DNA of 64,000 nucleotides from Siphonodentalium dalli (GCA_032622095.1 CP136069.1:158587043-158651042); one strand, 5' to 3'; positions 23,729 to 32,889 are shown, counted from the first letter of the stretch. The notes: generated from the letters alone by a model not told the origin. Translations and numbers: made by a program.

Positions 23729-25429
23729 TTAATCGTCCGAATTGTCATCACTTTCGCCAGAAGTGTCATATGTTACGTCCATGAATTTTTCTAGCATCGG
23801 TTTGTACTTTAATATTGACATTTTCACTGCATCACGTTCTCCATAACCATTATTCAAATATTTGTCGACTTTATCCATGACTCTGTTGTGCAGAGTCCCA
23901 TTGCGCAGCTGCAGATACGATACTATTGTCCAAGCATAATCAGTCATAAAGTGTATCATATCTTTACGTTTAAGGTCCTTGTCAGCTTGTTCTTTTGCTT
24001 CTGCGTCTTTCGAGCCATTTTCCTTATACGTGTCCACTTTATCACTCCATTCCTCACGTGTTTTATCTCTACTTTCATCACGCAAACTTTTGAAGTATTC
24101 ATCTTCATTCAATTTAAATTCCTTATTCTGACTATCATCCGGGTCCTCAGTTAATTTTCGTTTTAACTTATTTTCTTGACACCAGTTTTTTACGTGTCTC
24201 TGAACATCATAATGATCTGCGAACAAAAGCCCGCATTCATTACAAGGGTACGACATGTCTTCTTGAATGTCTCTGTTTTGATGGTTCTTCTTATTAATTT
24301 CATCGAGCTCACCAGGTGGCCGTATGTCGTTAGTATAGTCATTTTGTTGACCCTGGGGCACAATATAATTATATGTTATGCCCTTCTGTTGACCGGGGAG
24401 TTCTCTGTCATCGTATTTCATCGCATTCTGTTGACCCTGGGTCTCAGTGTCTTTTGTATGTTTTATCATCCCATTCTGTTCATCTGGGTGTTCTCTGTCT
24501 TTTTGGAGATTATATTTCATGCCATTCCATTCACCCCTATGTTGGTTCGTGTCCTCTTTTAGTACATTCTGTCGCAGACGTAATGTGTCCGGTGTTGCGG
24601 CTTTTAAATCCACCAGTAGGTAACCGTACGGTTCACTCGTCGCTTCCGAAAACTCTCGAACCATACGCTGAGGACATTCAGGATACATCTGTCTTGATAA
24701 TGTTGAAATTAATCCCTTGTCGATTGGGTTATTGAACAATACCAAATATTGACAATTTCGTCGTTGCGTTGGATCTTTGTTGTAGTAGAAATTCTGGTTC
24801 AAACTTATCAAAGATAAGTTCAAATGGTGACTTCCTTCGGAATGCAAATCATTAACTCTCTGGTCTTTTGATGAAGTTTGCATCAAGTCATCGAGTATAA
24901 CTAGATTTTTATACCGGGGGTTGATAAGCGAATCCAAGTTTGCTGGTATTCCTCGTATAAAGTTGACCTGAGGGGTGACGGTATACTTTAATTCGTCATA
25001 TAGGGGCTGCCAATATTTATAAAACCATATTATTCTGTCAGGTGCGGGTGATATTTTTGAGGCAGACTTTTGTAGTAAGGTTTTCACGAAGTATGTCTTA
25101 CCACAAGATGTCGGTCCACTTACACATACCGTGAATGGATGCTTGAAAATAAAATCTTCATGGACATTGGCCATTGGATCATCAAAGCAGGATGTTATGT
25201 CGCTTTGTTGCTGTGTCCCCTGCTGGTGTTGTAGTATCTGGTGTTGCTGTAATGGCTGTTGTTGTGGCTGATGATACTGCTGCCTGTTGCTGCTACGGTC
25301 TGTTGCTGTTGCTTGGTGCTGCTGCTGTGGGTGTCGGTTAACAAACTCAGTGTGCTTAGATTGTACATGTCTTATCAAATCATGGTTCCGTACATACACC
25401 CTAGAGCAAATTGAACACTGGTGCTTCAT
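23729..25429 (-). CDS. Zinc-finger P-loop ATPase, A32/FtsK-HerA-like (left arm)
   Basis: 566 residues, ATG at 25429. Residues 5-26 form a C2H2 finger (CSIC...HVQSKH), followed by a Q/H-rich linker (34-76). The ATPase core has Walker A GPTSCGKT (105-112), Walker B NLVILDD (175-181), a SHHLNLSLISLNQN sensor-like strand (200-213) and the block RQMYPECPQRMVREF. After it come a degenerate repeated Q-rich segment (about 300-365; EQNGM, QQNAMKY, QQKGITY), a second C2HC-type finger (396-417) and an acidic, Ser-Asp-rich end. The core resembles packaging ATPases of Polintons, adintovirus-like elements and A32-type viruses, which pump DNA into capsids. Bare Polinton ATPases are usually shorter, so the finger fusions stand out. 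The frame is intact and AATAAA follows. It differs from the right copy at residues 101 (Val) and 362 (Gln). Function is inferred. Confidence 0.88.
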   Translation of the reverse strand: MKHQCSICSRVYVRNHDLIRHVQSKHTEFVNRHPQQQHQATATDRSSNRQQYHQPQQQPLQQHQILQHQQGTQQQSDITSCFDDPMANVHEDFIFKHPFTVCVSGPTSCGKTYFVKTLLQKSASKISPAPDRIIWFYKYWQPLYDELKYTVTPQVNFIRGIPANLDSLINPRYKNLVILDDLMQTSSKDQRVNDLHSEGSHHLNLSLISLNQNFYYNKDPTQRRNCQYLVLFNNPIDKGLISTLSRQMYPECPQRMVREFSEATSEPYGYLLVDLKAATPDTLRLRQNVLKEDTNQHRGEWNGMKYNLQKDREHPDEQNGMIKHTKDTETQGQQNAMKYDDRELPGQQKGITYNYIVPQGQQNDYTNDIRPPGELDEINKKNHQNRDIQEDMSYPCNECGLLFADHYDVQRHVKNWCQENKLKRKLTEDPDDSQNKEFKLNEDEYFKSLRDESRDKTREEWSDKVDTYKENGSKDAEAKEQADKDLKRKDMIHFMTDYAWTIVSYLQLRNGTLHNRVMDKVDKYLNNGYGERDAVKMSILKYKPMLEKFMDVTYDTSGESDDNSDD

Positions 25430-25536
25430 TTATACTTGACTAAAATGTCTCGGTATATGGATTTCCTTTATACAAATGTTTCTTATAACCTAAAAATATG
25501 TCATGTCCGTATGTTTGATAACTTTATGTAGATGAA

Positions 25537-25725
25537 ATAGTCTGCCGGAGAAGCACTGTGTATACGGGGAATCAACAGGTCTTGTCGGTAAGAGAGTCAG
25601 ACGAGAAGTGAAGTATCGACTATTAAAACATAGTAATGCGATAGCGAACATCAAACGAGTCTGGACACGCATATCTGTCAAAAGATACAAATAGCCGTCA
25701 TTGGTCAATCTATCCTCGGTATCAC
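25537..25725. repeat. Internal direct repeat, inner copy (left arm), upstream of ATPase gene
   Basis: Lies 108-296 bp before the left ATPase start, so it probably covers the gene's 5' leader or promoter. The mirror copy (26074-26262) has the same position before the right ATPase gene. No TATA box is convincing. Confidence 0.7.
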
Positions 25726-25789
25726 TTTTCGTTTTACAAAATCAATTTCACCGAGAGGTTCCCTCGTCATTTGTAGTGACGTAATTGTG

Positions 25790-25802
25790 GCACCGTCGCC
25801 GC

Positions 25803-25850
<48 letters not shown>

Positions 25851-25956
25851 CGGCATTGCAGTATTTTACTGCGGGGTCCGCCGGCGGCGGACCCCGGCGG
25901 TGGCTGCACCGCCGCCGCAGTAAAATGCCGCCGCCGCCGGCGGCAAATACCGCAAT

Positions 25957-25996
<40 letters not shown>

Positions 25997-26010
25997 GCGG
26001 CGACGGTGCC
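25790..26010. repeat. CGG/CCG-rich apex of the palindrome
   Basis: Two GGC/GCC triplet arrays (about 25799-25855 and 25956-26000) flank a core at about 25870-25925 that is the only clearly asymmetric part of the element. The core includes GGTCCGCCGGCGGCGGACC at 25875-25893, a near-perfect small hairpin, and a GCAGTATTTTACTGCGG/CCGCAGTAAAATGC pair offset by 5 bases from the main axis. Apparent poly-Arg and poly-Pro frames on both strands are products of the triplet repeat. Confidence 0.85.
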
Positions 26011-26073
26011 ACAATTACGTCACTACAAATGACGAGGGAACCTCTCGGTGAAATTGATTTTGTAAAACGAAAA

Positions 26074-26262
26074 GTGATACCGAGGATAGATTGACCAATG
26101 ACGGCTATTTGTATCTTTTGACAGATATGCGTGTCCAGACTCGTTTGATGTTCGCTATCGCATTACTATGTTTTAATAGTCGATACTTCACTTCTCGTCT
26201 GACTCTCTTACCGACAAGACCTGTTGATTCCCCGTATACACAGTGCTTCTCCGGCAGACTAT
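26074..26262. repeat. Internal direct repeat, inner copy (right arm)
   Basis: Mirror of 25537-25725, upstream of the right ATPase gene. Confidence 0.8.
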
Positions 26263-26369
26263 TTCATCTACATAAAGTTATCAAACATACGGACATGACA
26301 TATTTTTAGGTTATAAGAAACATTTGTATAAAGGAAATCCATATACCGAGACATTTTAGTCAAGTATAA

Positions 26370-28070
26370 ATGAAGCACCAGTGTTCAATTTGCTCTAGGG
26401 TGTATGTACGGAACCATGATTTGATAAGACATGTACAATCTAAGCACACTGAGTTTGTTAACCGACACCCACAGCAGCAGCACCAAGCAACAGCAACAGA
26501 CCGTAGCAGCAACAGGCAGCAGTATCATCAGCCACAACAACAGCCATTACAGCAACACCAGATACTACAACACCAGCAGGGGACACAGCAACAAAGCGAC
26601 ATAACATCCTGCTTTGATGATCCAATGGCCAATGTCCATGAAGATTTTATTTTCAAGCATCCATTCACGGCATGTGTAAGTGGACCGACATCTTGTGGTA
26701 AGACATACTTCGTGAAAACCTTACTACAAAAGTCTGCCTCAAAAATATCACCCGCACCTGACAGAATAATATGGTTTTATAAATATTGGCAGCCCCTATA
26801 TGACGAATTAAAGTATACCGTCACCCCTCAGGTCAACTTTATACGAGGAATACCAGCAAACTTGGATTCGCTTATCAACCCCCGGTATAAAAATCTAGTT
26901 ATACTCGATGACTTGATGCAAACTTCATCAAAAGACCAGAGAGTTAATGATTTGCATTCCGAAGGAAGTCACCATTTGAACTTATCTTTGATAAGTTTGA
27001 ACCAGAATTTCTACTACAACAAAGATCCAACGCAACGACGAAATTGTCAATATTTGGTATTGTTCAATAACCCAATCGACAAGGGATTAATTTCAACATT
27101 ATCAAGACAGATGTATCCTGAATGTCCTCAGCGTATGGTTCGAGAGTTTTCGGAAGCGACGAGTGAACCGTACGGTTACCTACTGGTGGATTTAAAAGCC
27201 GCAACACCGGACACATTACGTCTGCGACAGAATGTACTAAAAGAGGACACGAACCAACATAGGGGTGAATGGAATGGCATGAAATATAATCTCCAAAAAG
27301 ACAGAGAACACCCAGATGAACAGAATGGGATGATAAAACATACAAAAGACACTGAGACCCAGGGTCAACAGAATGCGATGAAATACGATGACAGAGAACT
27401 CCCCGGTCAACAGAAGGGCATAACATATAATTATATTGTGCCCCAGGGTCAACATAATGACTATACTAACGACATACGGCCACCTGGTGAGCTCGATGAA
27501 ATTAATAAGAAGAACCATCAAAACAGAGACATTCAAGAAGACATGTCGTACCCTTGTAATGAATGCGGGCTTTTGTTCGCAGATCATTATGATGTTCAGA
27601 GACACGTAAAAAACTGGTGTCAAGAAAATAAGTTAAAACGAAAATTAACTGAGGACCCGGATGATAGTCAGAATAAGGAATTTAAATTGAATGAAGATGA
27701 ATACTTCAAAAGTTTGCGTGATGAAAGTAGAGATAAAACACGTGAGGAATGGAGTGATAAAGTGGACACGTATAAGGAAAATGGCTCGAAAGACGCAGAA
27801 GCAAAAGAACAAGCTGACAAGGACCTTAAACGTAAAGATATGATACACTTTATGACTGATTATGCTTGGACAATAGTATCGTATCTGCAGCTGCGCAATG
27901 GGACTCTGCACAACAGAGTCATGGATAAAGTCGACAAATATTTGAATAATGGTTATGGAGAACGTGATGCAGTGAAAATGTCAATATTAAAGTACAAACC
28001 GATGCTAGAAAAATTCATGGACGTAACATATGACACTTCTGGCGAAAGTGATGACAATTCGGACGATTAA
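26370..28070 (+). CDS. Zinc-finger P-loop ATPase, A32/FtsK-HerA-like (right arm)
   Basis: Second, oppositely oriented copy of the 566-residue ATPase. The two genes diverge from the palindrome's apex, starts 940 bp apart. All motifs are preserved: N-terminal C2H2 finger, Walker A at 105-112, Walker B with its DD pair at 180-181 and the C2HC finger at 396-417. Only two residues differ from the left copy: Ala for Val at 101, just before Walker A, and His for Gln at 362 in the linker. AATAAA at 28076 ends the unit. Divergent frames on the opposite strand are shadows. Two intact, nearly identical copies imply recent formation or continuing arm-to-arm conversion. Role as a genome-packaging motor is inferred from family; no capsid gene is present here. 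Confidence 0.88.
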   Translation: MKHQCSICSRVYVRNHDLIRHVQSKHTEFVNRHPQQQHQATATDRSSNRQQYHQPQQQPLQQHQILQHQQGTQQQSDITSCFDDPMANVHEDFIFKHPFTACVSGPTSCGKTYFVKTLLQKSASKISPAPDRIIWFYKYWQPLYDELKYTVTPQVNFIRGIPANLDSLINPRYKNLVILDDLMQTSSKDQRVNDLHSEGSHHLNLSLISLNQNFYYNKDPTQRRNCQYLVLFNNPIDKGLISTLSRQMYPECPQRMVREFSEATSEPYGYLLVDLKAATPDTLRLRQNVLKEDTNQHRGEWNGMKYNLQKDREHPDEQNGMIKHTKDTETQGQQNAMKYDDRELPGQQKGITYNYIVPQGQHNDYTNDIRPPGELDEINKKNHQNRDIQEDMSYPCNECGLLFADHYDVQRHVKNWCQENKLKRKLTEDPDDSQNKEFKLNEDEYFKSLRDESRDKTREEWSDKVDTYKENGSKDAEAKEQADKDLKRKDMIHFMTDYAWTIVSYLQLRNGTLHNRVMDKVDKYLNNGYGERDAVKMSILKYKPMLEKFMDVTYDTSGESDDNSDD

Positions 28071-28075
28071 ATTTC

Positions 28076-28081
28076 AATAAA
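28076..28081 (+). promoter_or_regulatory. Polyadenylation signal of right ATPase gene
   Basis: AATAAA, 6 bases past the stop codon at 28070. Confidence 0.6.
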
Positions 28082-30094
28082 CTTCATCAACATGATATTC
28101 TCGTTTTCGTTATATATCTATAAGCTGGGGGAGGGAGAGAGTGTGTGGATTATTGTGAATTGTAGAGTGAGAAACGATACGTAATGATAAAAGGTGCATT
28201 AAGTGCCCGAAAATTTGACCCTTAAATATTGATCTGTCATTTTAACTTTCAACCACTGCGCTTGTATTGTTAACATTCATTCATAATGAGTGTCCCTTTA
28301 GAGTGTCTTGTGTTCCTTTTAATATTCAAACACCAATATTGCATCACGTCCCTTGTTTCGTGTCACTTTAACTCCTTGAGTGTATTGCCCCTTCGAATGA
28401 TGTCATAGCGTGTGTACATGTAAGATAGTATAACACTATGACTATGTCTGTATCTGTTGTTGGTAAGATGTGAAATATAAATTTCAGTTCATTCGTGTAG
28501 TAATTTCGTATATGTTCAACGCTCTTCATTCGTAAGAGTAATTACCAACTGGAAGTTGTACTATTTTTGATAAACATCGGATTTGCTCATCAGACGATAA
28601 GCTGACAATATTTACGCATGGTCTAATTAGATTCATGCATAAATGTAAGGTAATTTTTGTTATGGTCAAGTTTTTTGTTAAGACCATGTTCTAACATAGA
28701 TCGATAAATAAGTTAAAGGTCATTATATTCCACAGTCAAATCTATTGGTGATCGAATTTGATAACTATTTTATTGGAACAACTAAGAGTATTATTTACGT
28801 GAGATCAATGAGTCCAATTATTATAAATAATAAATTGCAGGCATCGGTGGATACCCGATTGCCACATTTAGTGATGACGTGATAAACTGATAAAATGTCC
28901 AAGTGACGTACTATAATGAGCAAAAAAAAATGAGTTGACCTTCGGCTTCGTCCCGATTGGGTACTGAGCTGACACCGGGGATAAATTGACCAATGACTGC
29001 CCCTTGTATCCTTTGACAGATATGCGTGCGCAGACTCGTTTGATGTTCGCTATCGCATTACTATGTTTTAATAGCCGAGCCTTCACTACTCGTCTGACTC
29101 TCTTACCGACAAGACCTGTCTACACAGTACTTCTCCGGCAGACTATTCATCCACTGGTAGGCCTACATACAGGTATGCCCTAAATAATGGACTGCTTAAC
29201 CACAGCAGAATTATAGGTAACTTTTCTTTTCTAAACATGGAACATGTCTGAACCTATCATTGGCACAATAGCAGTGATATAATGTTACATCATCGGTGCT
29301 ACCTGGAGTTTTCGGCATACAAAATGATCGTAAGTGTGACTGGAGTGATAAGGGGTTATTACGTAATGTTGTTATAACAATGTGATCAAAGCAATTTGCA
29401 TAATTGAGTGTCTCACGACCTGACGTAATATGTATGCATGTTTTATGGATAACTAATTATCGCGTGAATGACACAGTTTATCAACCTTAATTGATACTAA
29501 CTCGTTTTGTTCTAAATCGATTTGTTTTCTGAATACCATATAGCTGTGACCGGGGAAATAATATAATTCATTTGGTAAAGCAAAGGTGTGAAAGACACAT
29601 TGTTAACACCAATGTGGCGTGTGTGATTGAGTGTACATCGCTCATGTTCCATGTAAAAATGGCTGAGATTAAATGATCATTCATTCAATATGACAGTTCA
29701 TTCTGGGGGGTTGTAATTTCGCCTTACAATTTTCGACCGTTAGGGATTCAACATAGTACATTTCAATACTTCCAATAATTGACGAAAATACACGCCTGTC
29801 ATATGGGATAGAGAGAGTGTAAAGAATAAACGCTCTTTATTATTTATGTAAAAAGTAATAGTGTCTATTTTCAGGTATGACAATTATATGAACTGCGTCC
29901 GATAAAACACTGGAATGTATGCATTCATACCGTTGGTCACAATGTCCAATAAAGCTATTTCTAAACATCGATTAATAAATTCATGAAAAATATTTGAACA
30001 AAAAAATAACGAAAGATATTACGAGCAAATAATTTAACATTCGATATTTTTTAATATCGAGATTATCAGAAACCGAAAAAACTCGTTATAAATT
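28082..30094. other. Right-arm non-coding region of the palindromic element
   Basis: Mirror of 21706-23717. Substitution seen at 28156 (T; complement of left 23643 predicts G). Contains the outer 190-bp repeat copy at about 28965-29146. Confidence 0.6.
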
Positions 30095-30270
30095 TTTTAT
30101 TTAACCTTTTTTTTTAGAGAAATAATTTTGAGGGTTTTGAAATTTTGGGGTTTTGATAATTTGGAAGTTTGGAAATTTTTTGTGGAAAAAATTAATTTTC
30201 GGGTTTTTGAAATTTTTTGGAAAAAATAAATTTTTGAAGTTTTGAAATTTTTTTTTTGGGTTTTTGATAT
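30095..30270. repeat. Subterminal A/T-rich iterated motif, right arm
   Basis: Mirror of 21530-21705, read here as GGGTTTTTGAAATTT-type units. Confidence 0.6.
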
Positions 30271-30353
30271 TTTAGGAATATTTTAGTACAACCAATTTTA
30301 GACCCCAAAGATTCTATTTTTAGATGTGGGTCTAACGAGGCCCTATATCTTCT

Positions 30354-30359
30354 GCTCTC
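30354..30359. repeat. Target-site duplication, right copy
   Basis: GCTCTC directly follows the right terminus (ATATCTTCT). On the minus strand it encodes Glu-Ser at the break in the recombinase frame, and the left copy encodes the same two residues. Confidence 0.85.
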
Positions 30360-31338
30360 TCTTGAATCCAGGCCACCTTGATATGTTTTTTCGTGCGTTT
30401 CGTGATTAATGGAAGCATAAAGTCTTCCATTCTCATCTTGCAGGAACTCAAATGAGTTCAATTTCAGTTGAACATAGAATTCAAGTCCTCTTGAAACATA
30501 GTGAATGGCAATTAGGTACCAGACTCTTTGGCGGAGTGTAATAGGGGAGTCTTTATGAGAAAGTTATGTCACTATTTTCTTCAGATCTTGATCTGTTATG
30601 ACCGCCTTGTGTTTTGTAGGCCGCGAGTCTCCAGTTTGCACCATATGTTTCAACTTTGCGGACAGGATTTTGTTACTTTCCTTAAACTCCTTATCTTTGA
30701 TGATGTCGATATCGCGTTTTAAATCTGAAAGATGGCGATTCAGTGCTCCTCGGAGATTAATCAGAGTGTTTTTGTGGTACTCGCCAGCAAGATTTTCCGG
30801 CATCACTTTAGCTCGTTGGGTGGTGTTAATTGGTTTAGCTTCACAGTAGAAGTGTCTGGGGTGTGTATTGAGAGATTGTTTATCAATAGTTTCAAAATTA
30901 ATGTGATGACCCATGGCCGTGCACCACTCCGTGAACAATTTCACACCCCATTTGGTATTCTTTTTTGTGGATTTGGATTGCGCGAATTGTTCTAATGCGG
31001 CAATGTCGGATTCAGATTTTTTGTGAAATCTGGATTTCTTCAAAGAACTCTCAGCTAATTCTGTTTTTTGCAGTGGGCCTTGTGGGAGAAGTAGTCATTG
31101 TGATTGAATTGGTTGTGTTTGTACTGTCAGGGTTAATACTGCCAGTGCCAGTCCTACTGCTAGACTTCATCTCACTATATCCTGGTCTCATTGGAATTTC
31201 TAGAGCTTCCATGACTTCCTCAAAACTAACTGATTTGTATTCAGCAGATGCTAAATCAATTGCCATCAATAATTCGTCGTCGTCGTCGTCACTCATTTCA
31301 TCGTTTGAAAAGAGTATATTAAAATCATTTGGATCCAT
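30360..31338 (-). pseudogene. Tyrosine recombinase (Crypton/DUF3504 type), 5' half
   Basis: Minus-strand ATG at 31338 opens an acidic N-terminus with a DDDDDE run. The frame breaks at an A6 tract near 31064-31069. Just past it another frame gives the N-terminal SAM-like core-binding part, from KKSRFHKKSES, including NTKWGVKLFTEWC and ALNRHLSDLKRD. An in-frame TAA lies at 30566-30564. Beyond it the same frame continues recognisably: a box-I-like Arg in HYVSRGLEF, then NGRLYASINHE and TYQGGLDSRES at the palindromic element. The 3' half continues in the same frame at 21446. So this was one gene, already or since damaged by a frameshift, a stop and the insertion. The A-run frameshift could also be a base-call error or hide a small intron. 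Confidence 0.8.
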
Positions 31339-31888
31339 GTTGTTATTTTTTTGTGTCGTCTGTTTGTTTACAAAATATAGGCCTACTTACTCAGTGCAAC
31401 AAAGTTACTTATTGGTAATAAATACATAATTATCTACATTTTAGTGTGATTATGCTATAAAATAACGATAGTGTTTCCAATGTTTCGCTTTATTTTCGGT
31501 ATTTTTAATGCAAAACCGCCGTATTATGTAAGGTAATTGGGATTATTTCGTTTCATATTTGCGTCCAATGAGTAGGTCACTAGAGCAAATACACAGCGAG
31601 TACTTTGTTCGCTTATCGGTACTTTAACTTCTATAATAGAACTGTCGCGAGTCTTTAGTGCATGTGTACATTTTGTTTGTATTGGGGAATTGTGTTACTA
31701 TGTGGTATTTTGGAAGACAATTAATGTGTCGGGCGCAATTGTATTGAAACTAGGCCAAGAAATGTTGCGTTGGAATGCATCGGCTCTGGGACATAAATAT
31801 ATACCGGCTGATCGACCTAAATACGCGTTTGCGCAAATGCGCCCAATTATTTTCGCCGGCGCTTCTGCTTGAAATTTCACGCGATCGT

Positions 31889-31918
31889 CCTCGGTGTTCG
31901 GTGTTCGGTGTTCGGTGA
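31889..31918. repeat. Short tandem repeat TCGGTGT
   Basis: About four copies of a 7-base unit (TCGGTGT). Confidence 0.8.
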
Positions 31919-31934
31919 TTTCCGGGACCAATTT

Positions 31935-31995
31935 GTTCATAAACCTATGAACGACACTGGAAGTGACGTCACGTTACGTTCATAGGTTTATGAAC
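31935..31995. repeat. Perfect 19-bp hairpin
   Basis: GTTCATAAACCTATGAACG at 31935 is matched by its exact complement ending at 31995. The arms are themselves near-palindromic, and the loop contains TGACGTCA-like sequence. Confidence 0.85.
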
Positions 31996-32574
31996 GCATT
32001 GCATAAGGGGGCGTGTCTACCGTAACGCTATGGGGAAATCGGAAGAGATATTAGGGGTATGTAAATATTATAAAATAACGACCGCTAGCACGTGGACGTA
32101 CATGTAGTTTCTTCCGCGTTATAAAGGGGATGTATTTATTACCTTCAAAATACAATTATTAGCATCACGACCAGACCAAACACCCACCTCATGAATATCC
32201 AGTGGCTTAGCATCTTCCATTTGTATTTCAAGACTTCTAAATTCAAAACACTTCGTGTTATGATCTGCATTTTCAAACCGGGACATGGTGCATGTAAGTC
32301 TTAGTTTGGTTGAAATAAGAACAATACCAGTTTGTGAGCTGCACTAAGTTTATTATACATAGAATCACACTGACAAATGTCAGCTTTCTAGAACATATTC
32401 AACCTGCATTTATATTTTAATTCTGATTTGTTCCTTTGCTAAATGTCTAGCGGAGATCAAATATATATTTTACAGAAAGTGGGGTTGTGTATCCGGATGA
32501 GACAACACCCTATTAACCATCTTTACTAAATACTCACTGATTAGGAACATACTATCATTGCCCACTAATTAACG

Positions 32575-32720
32575 CGAATCCTTCTGCACTAGTCTTATAT
32601 ATTCACCTGTCTGTCGTGTGGTTGTAACCCTTGAACATCACCCAGATGAATAATAAACCATTCAAATGGATGCTTTTATAACTAATTGGGAGAATCCACC
32701 CAGTAATAGAAATGTTAAAG
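32575..32720 (+). promoter_or_regulatory. Candidate promoter/leader of the GPCR gene within a dispersed repeat
   Basis: TTATATATTC (32595-32604) is followed by CACCTGTCTGTCGTG; both are conserved in the pseudogene copy. A polypyrimidine-like TTTTCTATATTTTCAG acceptor ends at 32812, before the coding start at 32890. This suggests a TATA-led untranslated exon, a short intron and then the coding exon. The block also occurs at 14028-14155, so the conservation may reflect the repeat and not promoter function. Confidence 0.3.
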
Positions 32721-32889
32721 TCCACCCGGCGATTGTACTTGATATGATGATACTCAACTTTTGTGTTATCAGTGCATCATGCACTTGATAAATGCGTTTT
32801 CTATATTTTCAGGATGTGAGCGGATATACAGCTTAATCTGAATTAGTGGGGTAATTTAACAAGGCGACTGACGTCATAATCAGAAAAAA

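Larger units (their letters stand above)
21447..30353. mobile_element. Giant palindromic Polinton-like element
   Basis: 8,907 bp whose two halves are reverse complements around 25899.5, so each arm of about 4.45 kb is a terminal inverted repeat. Both ends read AGAAGATATAGGGCCTCG inward, and a 6-bp GCTCTC duplication flanks them. Polintons (Mavericks) are known for 6-bp duplications, long TIRs and 5'-AG ends. The only substantial gene, once per arm, encodes a packaging-type ATPase. No protein-primed polymerase, integrase, protease or capsid frame is visible, so the copy should depend on others or be a defective snap-back derivative. It interrupts a tyrosine recombinase gene. The assignment to Polinton is inference from ends, duplication and ATPase; the structure is directly seen. 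Confidence 0.8.
31339..32295. other. Spacer between recombinase gene and right duplication arm
   Basis: No gene. Holds the 31889 short tandem repeat and the 31935 hairpin. Probably includes the recombinase gene's promoter, but no core element is clear. Confidence 0.4.

Noticed and set aside
23888-24735. Antisense open frames across the ATPase gene (and mirror 27064-27911)
   Set aside because: They are shadows of the 566-codon gene on the other strand and have no features of their own.
25748-26051. Poly-Arg and poly-Pro proteins on both strands at the palindrome apex
   Set aside because: They arise from the CGG/CCG triplet arrays in every frame; no conserved start, context or domain.
21447-30353. 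Palindrome as a pure assembly artefact
   Set aside because: Unique flanks on each side continue the same gene, a 6-bp duplication is present, and the arms carry real substitutions; long-read confirmation is still listed as the decisive test.
30192-30461. 89-residue minus frame NSFEFLQDENGR...
   Set aside because: Its first part is the recombinase gene and the rest is read-through into the palindromic element; annotated as part of the pseudogene.
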